Made by a program: the position numbers and the translations under genes. The notes beneath the pieces are model-generated. The model did no database searches and had not been told where the DNA came from. It saw only the letters and a list, made by a program, of their open reading frames with translations. 64,000 nt of DNA from JAKAVN01 sp963796565 (lineage in GTDB: Bacteria > Desulfobacterota > Binatia > Binatales > Binataceae), in assembly GCA_963796565.1 (NCBI GenBank), contig CAWCMA010000003.1:186001-250000 (forward strand). The letters are read 5' to 3'. Every line of letters begins with the position of its first letter. The stretch's first letter is position 1. Below are positions 27,685 through 35,696 of this stretch, piece after piece.

Positions 27685-29121
27685 TCAGTGCATGGGCGGG
27701 CGCTTTGCGGCCCACGGACGCGCTTGCTCGAGTTGGGCGGCCAGACGCAGCAATGTAGCTTCGTCGCCAAAGCGGCCGGCTAGCTGAACTCCGACCGGGA
27801 GCCCGCCGGCGCTCCAGTGCAACGGGAGCGAGACGGCTGGTTGGCCGGTCGTATTGAAAAGCGGCGTGAAAGGCGAGTAGGAGAAGACTTGCCGCGTCCA
27901 CTCCATCGCGCTCATGCCTTTGCGGTCCTGGTTGAGTTCGCCCAGCGGTGCGGGCAGGCGGGCGAGGGTGGGTGTGAGCAGCAGATCCACGTTCTCGAAG
28001 AAGGCGCCGACCTGGCGCGACACCAGGTTGCCGTGCGCCATCGCGTTGACCAGGTCAGCAGCCGAGTAGCTCTTGCCGTCTTCGTAACAGGCGAGCGTCA
28101 CCGCTTCGAGGTTGTCGGGCCCCGGCTTGCGCTGGAGCGCCGCCGCCGCGCCATCGATCGAGCTGACGGTGAAGGCAGTCCAGATAACGTGCACGTTTTC
28201 GAGAAACGCGTCCCAGTCGTAGCGCGGGCGATCCTCGACGAGTGTATGGCCAAGACTTTCGAGCAAGCGCACCGTCTCGTGGAGGGCCTTTTCGCATTCG
28301 GGGTCGACCTTGGCTCCTGAAGCGGGCGTCGCTGTCCACGCGATACGCAAGCGGCCCGGCGCAGTCGCAATTTGCTCGCGGTAGGGGCGGGCGGGAGGCA
28401 CCGGATGGCCCGGCGCTCCGGTGTCGGGACCGGCCACCGCGTCGAGCATCGCGGCGGCGTCGCGCACGCTGCGGCTCAACACGAACTCGCAAGCCAGGCC
28501 GCAGAGCAGGTCGCCATAGTCGGGGCCCGACGGGATGCGATCGCGTGAGGGCTTGAGACCGACCAGGCCGTTGCACGAGGCCGGGATCCGGATCGAGCCG
28601 CCGCCGTCGTTGGCGTGCGCGACGGGCACAATGCGCGCCGCGACCGCGGCTCCCGACCCGCCACTGGAGCCACCGGCGCTGCGCCCGAGGTCCCACGGAT
28701 TGTGCACGGGGCCGAAGGCGCGAGTCTCGGTGGTCGGGTTGTATCCGAACTCGGGCGTTTGCGTGGTGCCGGCGAGTACCAGGCCGGCGCGGCGAAAGCG
28801 CGCCATCAGCTCGGTGTCCGCGGACGGAACGAAGCCCTGCGCGAACTTCGAACCGCTGTCGGCGCGCACGCCCTTGGCGTGCAGAACGAGCTCCTTGATC
28901 ATGAACGGGACGCCGGTGAACGGGCCATGAGGAAGGCCGGCACGAATCTCCGCGGCGGCCTCCTTGGGAAGCGTCTGCAACACGGCGTTGATCCTGGGAT
29001 TTATCTTCGCCACCGCTTCGAAGGCGGCGGCCGCGAGCTCGTCGGGCGTCACTTCCTTGCGAGCGACCAGTTCGGCCAGTCCGAGTCCGTCGTGCGAGGT
29101 GTAATCGTCGAGCGAAATCAT
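27685..29121 (-). CDS. Amidase-signature family amidase
   Basis: A 478-residue amidase. The catalytic triad is visible: Lys in GVPFMIKELVLHAKG (about residue 76), the cis-Ser in GRSAGGSSGGSGAAVAAR and the nucleophilic Ser in NDGGGSIRIPASCNGLVG. It hydrolyses an amide to acid plus ammonia; the substrate is not predictable. The start at 29121 is preferred over one 15 bases earlier because GGAGGA lies at the right distance before it. Its position opposite the pca genes could mean that it releases an aromatic acid, but that is a guess. Confidence 0.87.
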   Translation of the reverse strand: MISLDDYTSHDGLGLAELVARKEVTPDELAAAAFEAVAKINPRINAVLQTLPKEAAAEIRAGLPHGPFTGVPFMIKELVLHAKGVRADSGSKFAQGFVPSADTELMARFRRAGLVLAGTTQTPEFGYNPTTETRAFGPVHNPWDLGRSAGGSSGGSGAAVAARIVPVAHANDGGGSIRIPASCNGLVGLKPSRDRIPSGPDYGDLLCGLACEFVLSRSVRDAAAMLDAVAGPDTGAPGHPVPPARPYREQIATAPGRLRIAWTATPASGAKVDPECEKALHETVRLLESLGHTLVEDRPRYDWDAFLENVHVIWTAFTVSSIDGAAAALQRKPGPDNLEAVTLACYEDGKSYSAADLVNAMAHGNLVSRQVGAFFENVDLLLTPTLARLPAPLGELNQDRKGMSAMEWTRQVFSYSPFTPLFNTTGQPAVSLPLHWSAGGLPVGVQLAGRFGDEATLLRLAAQLEQARPWAAKRPPMH

Positions 29122-29455
29122 GCGCCGATCCTCCATTGGCGGGATTTGACTGACCCGTCCGCTGCGGTCAACCTGTCCCGGTTTTCAAAGCCACGGTCGA
29201 GATAGGGCCGCGTACCACATTTCACTTCACGGCAGCAAATTCGAGGCTATCCAATTGAGCGGCCGAACAAGCATTGCTTTAATGAATGCTGCGCTGGCAG
29301 CGGCGCCAAGGTTGATCACCAAGGCGAAATGGAAGAGTAACTTTGGGGCAACGTTGCTGTGCCGGCAATCGGTCGTGGATATTCTGGGGTCCGCGGCCAG
29401 GTGCCATACGGGATGGAAGCCGGTGAAGCGGAGCAGCGGAATCGAGGAGAAATAG
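29122..29455. other. Divergent intergenic region
   Basis: About 330 bases between the divergent amidase and arginine decarboxylase genes. It must hold both promoters. I see no clear operator; the only symmetry noted is a short 6-bp inverted repeat (AGCATT 29270-29275 with AATGCT 29285-29290). Open frames across it on both strands have shadow-like composition. A GAGGAGAAA ribosome site for the right-hand gene sits at its end. Confidence 0.4.
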
Positions 29456-30019
29456 ATGGGGCCGATCGGAGACGCGATTTTTCTGACCAAGGGCGTGGGA
29501 CGGCATAGCGAGAAGCTCACCTCATTCGAGCTCGCGCTGCGTGACGCCCGCATCGCGGAGTTCAACCTGGTGCGGGTGAGTTCGATTTTTCCTCCCGGAT
29601 GTAAAGTGATTCCGGTCCAGGAGGGACTGAAGCATCTGAAACCCGGCCAGATCGTTTACGCTGTGATGTACGACAACGCCACCAACGAACCCCATCGGCT
29701 GGTAGCGTCGTCCGTCGGTCTCGCGATTCCGGCCGACAAGGATCAGTACGGTTACCTCTCGGAGCACAAGAGCTTCGGCGAGACCGACCAGAAGGCGGGC
29801 GACTACGCCGAAGACCTCGCGGCCACGATGCTGGCCACCATCCTGGGCGTCGACTTCGATCCCAACGCGAGTTACGACGTGCGCAAGGACATCTGGAAAG
29901 TGTCGGACAAGATCGTCACTACGCGCAACATCACGCAATCGGCGGTCGGCGATCGCGAAGGACTGTGGACTTCGGTCGTGGCGGCCGCGGTGTTCGTCAA
30001 CCTGCCCAAGGCCAAATAG
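29456..30019 (+). CDS. Pyruvoyl-dependent arginine decarboxylase
   Basis: A 187-residue proenzyme of the PvlArgDC family. The self-cleavage region is FNLVRVSSIFPPGCKVI, where the second Ser of the SS pair becomes the pyruvoyl group; the other conserved parts are LTKGVGRHSEKLTSFELAL and the acidic substrate segment after MYDNATNEPHR. The enzyme makes agmatine from arginine, the first step of one polyamine route. The family is best known from Archaea, chlamydiae and a limited set of bacteria. It appears to be monocistronic. No speH or speB homologue is nearby. Confidence 0.9.
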   Translation: MGPIGDAIFLTKGVGRHSEKLTSFELALRDARIAEFNLVRVSSIFPPGCKVIPVQEGLKHLKPGQIVYAVMYDNATNEPHRLVASSVGLAIPADKDQYGYLSEHKSFGETDQKAGDYAEDLAATMLATILGVDFDPNASYDVRKDIWKVSDKIVTTRNITQSAVGDREGLWTSVVAAAVFVNLPKAK

Positions 30020-30059
30020 ATCGGCCCGAGCCGACGCGCCGCGCGAGCGCTGCCCTCAG

Positions 30060-30941
30060 CTAGCTGTTCGCCTGGTTCTGCAGCTCGTAGATGGAGCTGT
30101 AGCCTTGGCTGAAGTCGGGAGGCAGACGGATATCTCCCGCCGTACGCCGGGCGGTAAGGGCCGCGCGGCCGCGAACTATCGCGCCAAAAAATCGCGTCTT
30201 GGTCGGGTCGGCGGTGAGGGGCATCGCGTCCGCCGCGCTGTATGCGTTGATCAGCAGCCGACGGTCATCCGGCGAGGTATTGGGCGCCGACCAATGGATT
30301 AGCCGGTAGTGATGGATATGGATGCTGCCGGCGGGTAGTTCGAGCAGCTGGCCCTTGCCGCCGTCGAAGCGCCCGATGTCCTCTTCGCGCATTCGTCCGA
30401 TGAAGCGGCCGCCGTCGTCGTAATGTTCGTGTACCTTTTCGCGATGGCTTCCCGGCAGCACCACGAGGCATCCGTTCTCGGCGGTCGCGTCGTCAAGCAG
30501 CAGGCCTACCGCGAGCACGTCATCGTTGGAGTGCGGGTAGAAGGCGGCGTCCTGATGCCATTCGACGGGTGCACCAACCCTGCCGCCTTTGAGGTTGAGC
30601 TTGCTGTGATGGAACTTGACGTCCGGGCCCAGCAGCTCCGCCACGATGTCGGGAATCGGCGACTCGAAGGCAACCCAGCGATACAACGGATCGTTGTCCG
30701 CGGGATTTTTGATTCGTCGCAGCGTAGGGGTTGGCGCGGAATGCAGAGGATCGAGATCGAACAGGCCGTCGCTCGCGCCAATCGTGCGCGATCGATCGAC
30801 AAACCGCTCGGTCACGGCGCGCAGCTCACTGATACGCCGGGCGTCGATGACGCTGGTGAGCGCCACGTAGCCGTCGCGCCGGTACGCGTCGATCTGTTCG
30901 TCGGTCAGGTAACGCTGCTGCGAGCCCGATGCGTCGGCCAT
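30060..30941 (-). CDS. Phytanoyl-CoA dioxygenase (PhyH) family 2-oxoglutarate/iron oxygenase
   Basis: A 293-residue PhyH-like oxygenase. The metal triad is visible as H-x-D in PVEWHQDAAFYPHSNDD and the distal His in SIHIHHYRLIHWSAPN, with the 2-oxoglutarate-binding Arg in SPDDRRLLINAYSA. The start at 30941 (MADASGSQQRYLTDEQIDAY) is preceded by GGGAGG; the upstream open frame encodes unrelated shadow. Substrates in this family range from lipids to small metabolites and cannot be assigned. The gene stands alone, convergent with the decarboxylase gene. Confidence 0.87.
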   Translation of the reverse strand: MADASGSQQRYLTDEQIDAYRRDGYVALTSVIDARRISELRAVTERFVDRSRTIGASDGLFDLDPLHSAPTPTLRRIKNPADNDPLYRWVAFESPIPDIVAELLGPDVKFHHSKLNLKGGRVGAPVEWHQDAAFYPHSNDDVLAVGLLLDDATAENGCLVVLPGSHREKVHEHYDDGGRFIGRMREEDIGRFDGGKGQLLELPAGSIHIHHYRLIHWSAPNTSPDDRRLLINAYSAADAMPLTADPTKTRFFGAIVRGRAALTARRTAGDIRLPPDFSQGYSSIYELQNQANS

Positions 30942-31155
30942 GGGGAGCCTCCCGGGCTCACTATAGTCTCGACGCGGGATAGTAGGAATCGGATACTTAG
31001 GGGTCAAGTCCAGCGACGACATCGTTACACTTAGTTCGGTGATACCAAACGGGAACGTGCTACTATCGAGAGGTCTCAGCGCACGTTTCGGATGCGCGCT
31101 ATTTTGAGCTGCCGACGCGAATTCACAAGCACCTGATAGGGAGAATAATTGGCCC

Positions 31156-31323
31156 ATGACTAAAGGCGTGAAAGATCCCAGCCGCGCAAAAGAAACGGTT
31201 AGAAAAGCCCCGGTCCCAGGCAGCGAACCGCCGGCACAGGAAATCGCCGACGATGAGGTCGAAATCGGGGAAACAGGAGCCAAGCCCGGGGAAGAAGGCA
31301 CTCCGATAACAGATCGCAAATAA
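31156..31323 (+). CDS. Small, highly charged, probably disordered protein
   Basis: A 55-codon ORF beginning MTKGVKDPSRAKETVRKAP and ending in TDRK. It is rich in Lys, Glu, Pro and Gly with no hydrophobic core: a basic first half and an acidic second half (DDEVEIGETGAKPGEEG). AGGGAGA lies about 10 bases before the ATG. Composition and codon use look more like a real protein than the shadow frames around it, and it fills an otherwise empty divergent space. I do not recognise a family. Confidence 0.45.
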   Translation: MTKGVKDPSRAKETVRKAPVPGSEPPAQEIADDEVEIGETGAKPGEEGTPITDRK

Positions 31324-31404
31324 TGGAATCGTAATTTACGCGCGGTGCGTCGTGCGAGTCTATGCCTTCCTTACGCCGCACCGCGCGCAACGGCTGAGCC
31401 TCGG

Positions 31405-32172
31405 CTACAGCTCCATTGGATCGCGGAAGTGCTCTCGAAAAATTCGCGAGCGATGTTCCAGCAGCAATGGGTCGAGCGCTTTCCTGACGACCGGGTCGCT
31501 GGCGACGAAGGCCGGGCGCCAGGCATCGGGCATCGGACACTGTTCTTTCGGCAGAGGGTCCAGCAAATTGGCGAAGGCGGTCCAGTAGATGTCGAGCGCG
31601 CTCAAGGCGTCGCCAGCGAAATAATGCATGCCGCGCGCGTATTGCGATTTGAGTTGCACGGCCAGCGCTTTCAGCGATTCGGCGATGCGCTCACCGGCGG
31701 CTTTTGCATCGGCTTCGTTGTAGCCATATTTACTACCCATCAGACTTACGTTTGGAGGTGGGTTGCCGGATGCATACGCTGGCGCGAAGAGCTGCAGCCG
31801 TCGGTTCCACCCGATACCCATCTCACCGCAGATTTCGTGCGACAGCCCTATCATCAGCGCGCGCTGCGTTGCGTCTGTGGGAATCAGCGAAGGCTTGGCC
31901 GACAATCGTTCGGCCAGATAGAGGATGTCGATCCAACGATGGATCGGCTTTTCCTTGGCCCAGGCGACAATTGGCGCACTGGCTTCGCCCCCCCAAGCCA
32001 CGATGTTGGCGTTGGGCTCACCCGGCCGCCACGGTGCGGCGATATAGTCCAGTCCTTTGATTTCGAAAATCGTCTTGGCGGCCTGTCCCCAGGGGCTGGG
32101 CATGCCTTGGACTAGCACGATGCGTAAACCGGGATGGTCGATGATTTCCTCGAAGCTGCGATATTGAAGCAC
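31405..32172 (-). CDS. Glutathione S-transferase-like protein
   Basis: A 255-residue protein with a thioredoxin-like N-terminal half (LRIVLVQGMPSPWGQAAKTIFEIKGLDYIAAPW) and an all-helical GST C-terminal domain (MIGLSHEICGEMGIGWNRRL; FAGDALSALDIYWTAFANLLDPLP). The N-terminal half lacks a clear glutathione-contact ESxAI motif, so glutathione transfer is uncertain. It follows the other GST gene by 32 bases and is probably co-transcribed with it under the TetR-controlled promoter. Confidence 0.75.
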   Translation of the reverse strand: MLQYRSFEEIIDHPGLRIVLVQGMPSPWGQAAKTIFEIKGLDYIAAPWRPGEPNANIVAWGGEASAPIVAWAKEKPIHRWIDILYLAERLSAKPSLIPTDATQRALMIGLSHEICGEMGIGWNRRLQLFAPAYASGNPPPNVSLMGSKYGYNEADAKAAGERIAESLKALAVQLKSQYARGMHYFAGDALSALDIYWTAFANLLDPLPKEQCPMPDAWRPAFVASDPVVRKALDPLLLEHRSRIFREHFRDPMEL

Positions 32173-32204
32173 GGCGATTTTCCTCCGTTGTCGGAATTAT
32201 GTTT

Positions 32205-32894
32205 CTAACGGGTCAGGATCTTCCGCGCCATCTCTTCCACCTCTGCAGTGTCCTTGCTGCTCTGCAGTACCAGTGGTTCCGGCACGGCGATGCCACGCTG
32301 GCACGCCGGGCGCGCTGCCAAACGCGCAATCCAGGCTTGCAGGTTAGCCAAGCCGTCAACGTTGACGCCGCTCCATCCGTAGATTCGCACCCAGCACCAG
32401 TTGGCAATATCAGCGATGCTATATTCGTCGCACAAATATTCGCGGCCCTCGAGTTGCCGTTCCAGCACTTCGAACAGGCGCCGGCATTCGTGGTGGTAGC
32501 GCTGGATCGCCGACGGAAGTTTTTCGGGGAAGTAGCGGTAGAACACGTTGGCCTGACCCATCATCGGCCCGATACCGCCCATCTGGAACATCAGCCATTG
32601 GGTTACCCGCGACTCGCCTTTTTCGTCCTTGGGCAGGAGCTTGCCGGTCTTATGCGCCAGGTACAGCAGAATAGCGCCGCTCTCGAACACGGCGAAGTCG
32701 CCATTGGCACGGTCCACGATGGTTGGAATGCGGCCGTTGGGATTCAGGCGCAGGTACTCAGGGTTTTTCTGGTCGCCTTTGCCCAGGTCGATGCGGTGGA
32801 CAGTGTACGGCAGGCCCGTCTCTTCCAGGAACACGGAGACTTTCCAGCCGTTAGGCGTGGACGCGGTGTACAGGTCGATCGACGGCGAACTCAT
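32205..32894 (-). CDS. Glutathione S-transferase, YfcG/YghU (nu-class) like
   Basis: A 229-residue GST. The N-terminus IDLYTASTPNGWKVSVFLEETGLPY with the PNG turn matches YfcG/YghU-type disulfide-bond oxidoreductases. The glutathione site FAVFESGAILLYLA is intact and the helical domain contains CDEYSIADIANWCWVRIYGW. It should reduce disulfides or organic peroxides with glutathione. A good sigma-70 promoter with an embedded TGATCGTT operator lies 60-90 bases upstream, shared with the divergent tetR gene. Confidence 0.88.
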   Translation of the reverse strand: MSSPSIDLYTASTPNGWKVSVFLEETGLPYTVHRIDLGKGDQKNPEYLRLNPNGRIPTIVDRANGDFAVFESGAILLYLAHKTGKLLPKDEKGESRVTQWLMFQMGGIGPMMGQANVFYRYFPEKLPSAIQRYHHECRRLFEVLERQLEGREYLCDEYSIADIANWCWVRIYGWSGVNVDGLANLQAWIARLAARPACQRGIAVPEPLVLQSSKDTAEVEEMARKILTR

Positions 32895-32950
32895 CGTTGT
32901 TTTCTCCTCGGGGGCCGTGACTGGTCCTCGCTTTTATTCGGACCAACCGA

Positions 32951-32979
32951 GCTATAGCTATGTTAGAACGATCAGTCAA
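32951..32979 (-). promoter_or_regulatory. Sigma-70 promoter of the GST pair with embedded repressor site
   Basis: On the minus strand, TTGACT (32979-32974) and TATAGC (32956-32951) are separated by exactly 17 bases, a near-consensus housekeeping promoter. The 8-mer TGATCGTT (32974-32967) begins at the end of the -35 box and runs into the spacer. The same 8-mer occurs twice before the divergent tetR gene, so a repressor bound here would block RNA polymerase. Confidence 0.7.
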
Positions 32980-33064
32980 GAAACAGCCTTGCGCCTGTCG
33001 CTCGACAGCAATATGTTCTCCACCAGTCGGGTCTCATTCTTGCGCGAAAAATTCGCCAATCTAC

Positions 33065-33091
33065 GATAATGATCGTTCCAAGATGATCGTT
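33065..33091 (+). promoter_or_regulatory. tetR -10 box and two direct operator repeats
   Basis: GATAAT at 33065-33070 is a plausible -10 box. It is followed at once by TGATCGTT (33070-33077) and a second identical copy (33084-33091), 14 bases apart start to start. The second copy ends four bases before the tetR ATG. The third copy, in inverted orientation, is at 32967-32974. Repressor binding here would shut off its own gene. Confidence 0.65.
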
Positions 33092-33095
33092 TAAA

Positions 33096-33752
33096 ATGGC
33101 AGGCGTTAAACAATTCGACCGTAATAAAGTTCTTGAACGCGCGATGGCGCTGTTCTGGGCCCGTGGCTACGCGGCCACGTCGATCCAGGATCTGGTCGAG
33201 GCGACTGGCATAAATCGCGGCAGTATTTACGCCACCTTCGGCGATAAAAAAGGAGCGTTTCTCGCGGCAGTCGACCACTACCTGCAAACAGTAGCAAAAT
33301 CTCTGGCGGAGGAATTGTCGGATCCGGATCCACGACGTGCGATCGAGCGCATGTTCGATTCGATTATCCGACGCACCAGCGATCCGCGATTTCCGCGAGG
33401 CTGTCTCATCACGAATACCGCGCTCGAATGTCCGGTCAGCGGAGACGCGATCAGCCGCAAGATTATGCAGGCGATTGGCCAGCAGGAGTCGGCGATTTAT
33501 CGCGTTCTGCGCCGGGCTCAGGATGAAGGTTCGTTGGCCTCGACCCGCGATCCCAGGGCGCTCGCACGCTTTTTTTTGGGCGTCGCCCAGGGCCTCAACG
33601 TGATGAACAAAGCGGTGGCGGACCCCGAGATGCTCAGGGACATAGCCAGGACCGCCATGAGGGTTTGGGATGAAGCCGGTGCGGCAGCGAGGGTTCGGGG
33701 CGCGCCGGCGAAGAAGGCTGGTCGCCGGGACCGCAGCTTCGTCGGCGGTTGA
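33096..33752 (+). CDS. TetR/AcrR family transcriptional repressor
   Basis: A 218-residue regulator. The helix-turn-helix is at residues 10-55 (ALFWARGYAATSIQDLVEATGINRGSIYATFGDKKGAF), the most conserved TetR segment; the rest is the helical ligand-binding domain (LITNTALECP; ARFFLGVAQGLNVMNKAV), of the TetR_C type seen in DhaR/NemR-like proteins. The last 20 residues are basic and disordered. No ribosome site is evident, because the operator copies occupy that place, so translation may be leaderless-like or weak. It very likely controls the divergent GST genes, perhaps sensing an electrophile. Confidence 0.88.
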   Translation: MAGVKQFDRNKVLERAMALFWARGYAATSIQDLVEATGINRGSIYATFGDKKGAFLAAVDHYLQTVAKSLAEELSDPDPRRAIERMFDSIIRRTSDPRFPRGCLITNTALECPVSGDAISRKIMQAIGQQESAIYRVLRRAQDEGSLASTRDPRALARFFLGVAQGLNVMNKAVADPEMLRDIARTAMRVWDEAGAAARVRGAPAKKAGRRDRSFVGG

Positions 33753-33935
33753 GACTCCCAGGGGTCGCGGGATGCGGCCCCTTGATGCGTAGATTGAGTT
33801 GCCGCTGTTGTGTGCGGCACGATCTTTCCGATTGGGGAGCCCGGCAGTGGCAAGAAGCAGGGAACTTGTCGCGCGCCAGTGTAAGCTAGGTCGGAGCGGC
33901 GGTCCTCGGGAAATAGTCGGGAGATAATAGTAAGG

Positions 33936-34367
33936 ATGTCAAAGTTGTTCGATAAGATTCTGTGCCCGGTCGATTTCGACGAAAATTCCATTGCGGCACT
34001 GGATTTCGCTCTTCGCCTGGCTCAGCAGTGCGGAGGTACGATCTATCTTCTTGAGGTTATTCCGACACCGAACGCACCGCCGGTCGCGGCAGATCCTTAT
34101 CCGGTTCTGAGCGAAGGCTTAAAGACAGAGCTCGAAACACTCGCGCGAGAGCGCCTCGAAGGAAAGGTCCCATTCCAGTCCCTGGTCCGAATCGGAGATC
34201 CAGCACAAACGATTCTGACGGTCGCTAATGAGCTCGGAGTCGATGCTATAGTCATGGCAACCCACGGTTACAAAGGCGTGCAGCGGCTGCTGGTCGGGAC
34301 TGTCGCCGAGCACGTCGTGCGGGGTGCCGAGCAGCCGGTCATAACCATACGCCCTCGGCGAGCATAG
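33936..34367 (+). CDS. Universal stress protein (UspA family)
   Basis: A 143-residue single-domain Usp. It has the N-terminal KILCPVDFDENSIAALDFALRLA segment and the C-terminal ATP-binding GxxGx9GS region in the form IVMATHGYKGVQRLLVGTVAEHVVRGAEQPVITIRP. The glycine-rich loop is largely kept, so it may bind ATP. It marks the left end of the stress-gene island. A related gene lies at 52305, starting with the same ILCPVDFDDNS block. Confidence 0.88.
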   Translation: MSKLFDKILCPVDFDENSIAALDFALRLAQQCGGTIYLLEVIPTPNAPPVAADPYPVLSEGLKTELETLARERLEGKVPFQSLVRIGDPAQTILTVANELGVDAIVMATHGYKGVQRLLVGTVAEHVVRGAEQPVITIRPRRA

Positions 34368-34500
34368 CCGAATCGGTCTACGAGCCGCGGGTTCCGCCCG
34401 CAGCGTCGGAATTCTTGTCGAGTGGCTCGGCCTGTTTGCTTTTGAGGCTGCCGAGGCCCCGACTCCTGGCCCTGCGTTGCGTAGACGGTCACGGGTCAAT

Positions 34501-35343
34501 TCAGCGCTTCGGTTTGGTTTCAAGCTGTCCCGTTTTCTGCACGAGTGCCATGATTATCTCGGGACCTTTGTAAAACCGCGTGAATTTTCCTCCGACGAAG
34601 CGCCAATCGTTCGACGGGCTGAACCACGCGCGAATCTCCGGCACGAAGAGCGCTGCGACGAAATTCAGCCAGCCGAAATCAGGTTCGATGTCGACTCGAA
34701 CCACCTGGCCCGGGAAATGGGCCCATTCCGAAGGCGGCTGCGGATATGCCCTAACCTTCAGAATTTCAGGTCCCGGGATACAGTTGAAGTCGTGCAGAAC
34801 CACCCCACTCTTGTTGCCCAGCCGCAGATAGCCTTTCAGCGGTAGGACGATCGCAGCTCCGGCGAACGTGTCCGGAGGAAATTTCAGGACTGTGCTGTGC
34901 CCAACCGGCTGGCCATTCTCGTATTGGATACAGGAGGCGGGGCCGGTTTGGAAATTTGCTTTGTTGACTCGTTGCAGCGTGCCGTTCGCGTTGAAAAACG
35001 TATGCTCGAACGTGATCATGCGCGGAATCTGATCTTCTCCGCGTAGTTCGAGTTTGTCGTGCTCAATGTCGTATTCACCGTCGTTGAAGCGATCTTCGCC
35101 GTACGCGGTCGCGTGACCGTTGCCGTCGGGCGTGACTTCATAGTGGCCGTGGCCAATCACCTGCGTGCCGTCCGCGTTCATTATGTTGAACTCCGAAGGA
35201 GGAAAATCGAATGGGCCGGCCTCGGCGACCGCCGCACTCAGCCACAGTGCGGCAAGCGCCGCGAGCGCGAGGGACAGCCGCAATCGGACAGCGACGCAGT
35301 GCGCGTTCCGGATTGGTTTTGCCGCTGCTCTCGGTTCGCTCAT
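34501..35343 (-). CDS. Secreted protein of unknown function
   Basis: A protein of 280 residues from the ATG at 35343. An N-terminal basic region is followed by a hydrophobic signal segment (LSLALAALAALWLSAAVAEA) with an AEA cleavage site. The mature protein is polar and beta-rich (GHGHYEVTPDGNGHATAYGED; DGEYDIEHDKLELRGED; LKFPPDTFAGAAIVLPLKG). No family is recognised. It lies 104 bases downstream of the ACP gene on the same strand, so it may be read from the same operon, though the larger gap allows its own promoter. Confidence 0.75.
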   Translation of the reverse strand: MSEPRAAAKPIRNAHCVAVRLRLSLALAALAALWLSAAVAEAGPFDFPPSEFNIMNADGTQVIGHGHYEVTPDGNGHATAYGEDRFNDGEYDIEHDKLELRGEDQIPRMITFEHTFFNANGTLQRVNKANFQTGPASCIQYENGQPVGHSTVLKFPPDTFAGAAIVLPLKGYLRLGNKSGVVLHDFNCIPGPEILKVRAYPQPPSEWAHFPGQVVRVDIEPDFGWLNFVAALFVPEIRAWFSPSNDWRFVGGKFTRFYKGPEIIMALVQKTGQLETKPKR

Positions 35344-35447
35344 CCAAGCTACTCGATCCACCTCGCTGCTCGGCGCGTGTTGATTCTATCGACGTCGTGA
35401 TTGGCTTTGCCCTGACCGTATTTGCGCAGCGCGAGCACCGGGGAGAA

Positions 35448-35696
35448 TTACGTCGATTTTATGCGGGAGCGCAGGTACGAGACACAGCCGTCGAGGCTGG
35501 ACATCTGGGCATAATCCGCCTCGGGAATATCCACTCCAGTTGCCTCATGAATGGCTATCATGAGGTTGAGTATATCCATCGAATCGAGATCGATTTGCTC
35601 GCGCAAATCGATTGCCGGATTGATTTCGGACTCGAATTCTGGCGCGATGTTCTTAAGCTCGCGCAGGACCATTGCCTTGATCTCTTCGTCCGTCAC
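35448..35696 (-). CDS. Acyl carrier protein
   Basis: An 82-residue ACP. The phosphopantetheine attachment site is the Ser of QIDLDSMDILNLMIAIHE (DSMD, close to the usual DSL). It overlaps the preceding E2 gene by ATGA, the last step of a tightly packed operon with pyruvate-dehydrogenase subunits. It is not beside fab genes, so it is unlikely to be the housekeeping AcpP. A carrier for the acyl product of the neighbouring complex or synthetase is the obvious hypothesis. Confidence 0.88.
   Translation of the reverse strand: MTDEEIKAMVLRELKNIAPEFESEINPAIDLREQIDLDSMDILNLMIAIHEATGVDIPEADYAQMSSLDGCVSYLRSRIKST

Noticed and set aside
33814..33829. CGGCACGATCTTTCCG as a sigma-54 promoter for the Usp gene
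   Set aside because: The -24 box is good, but the invariant G of the -12 GC is replaced by C.
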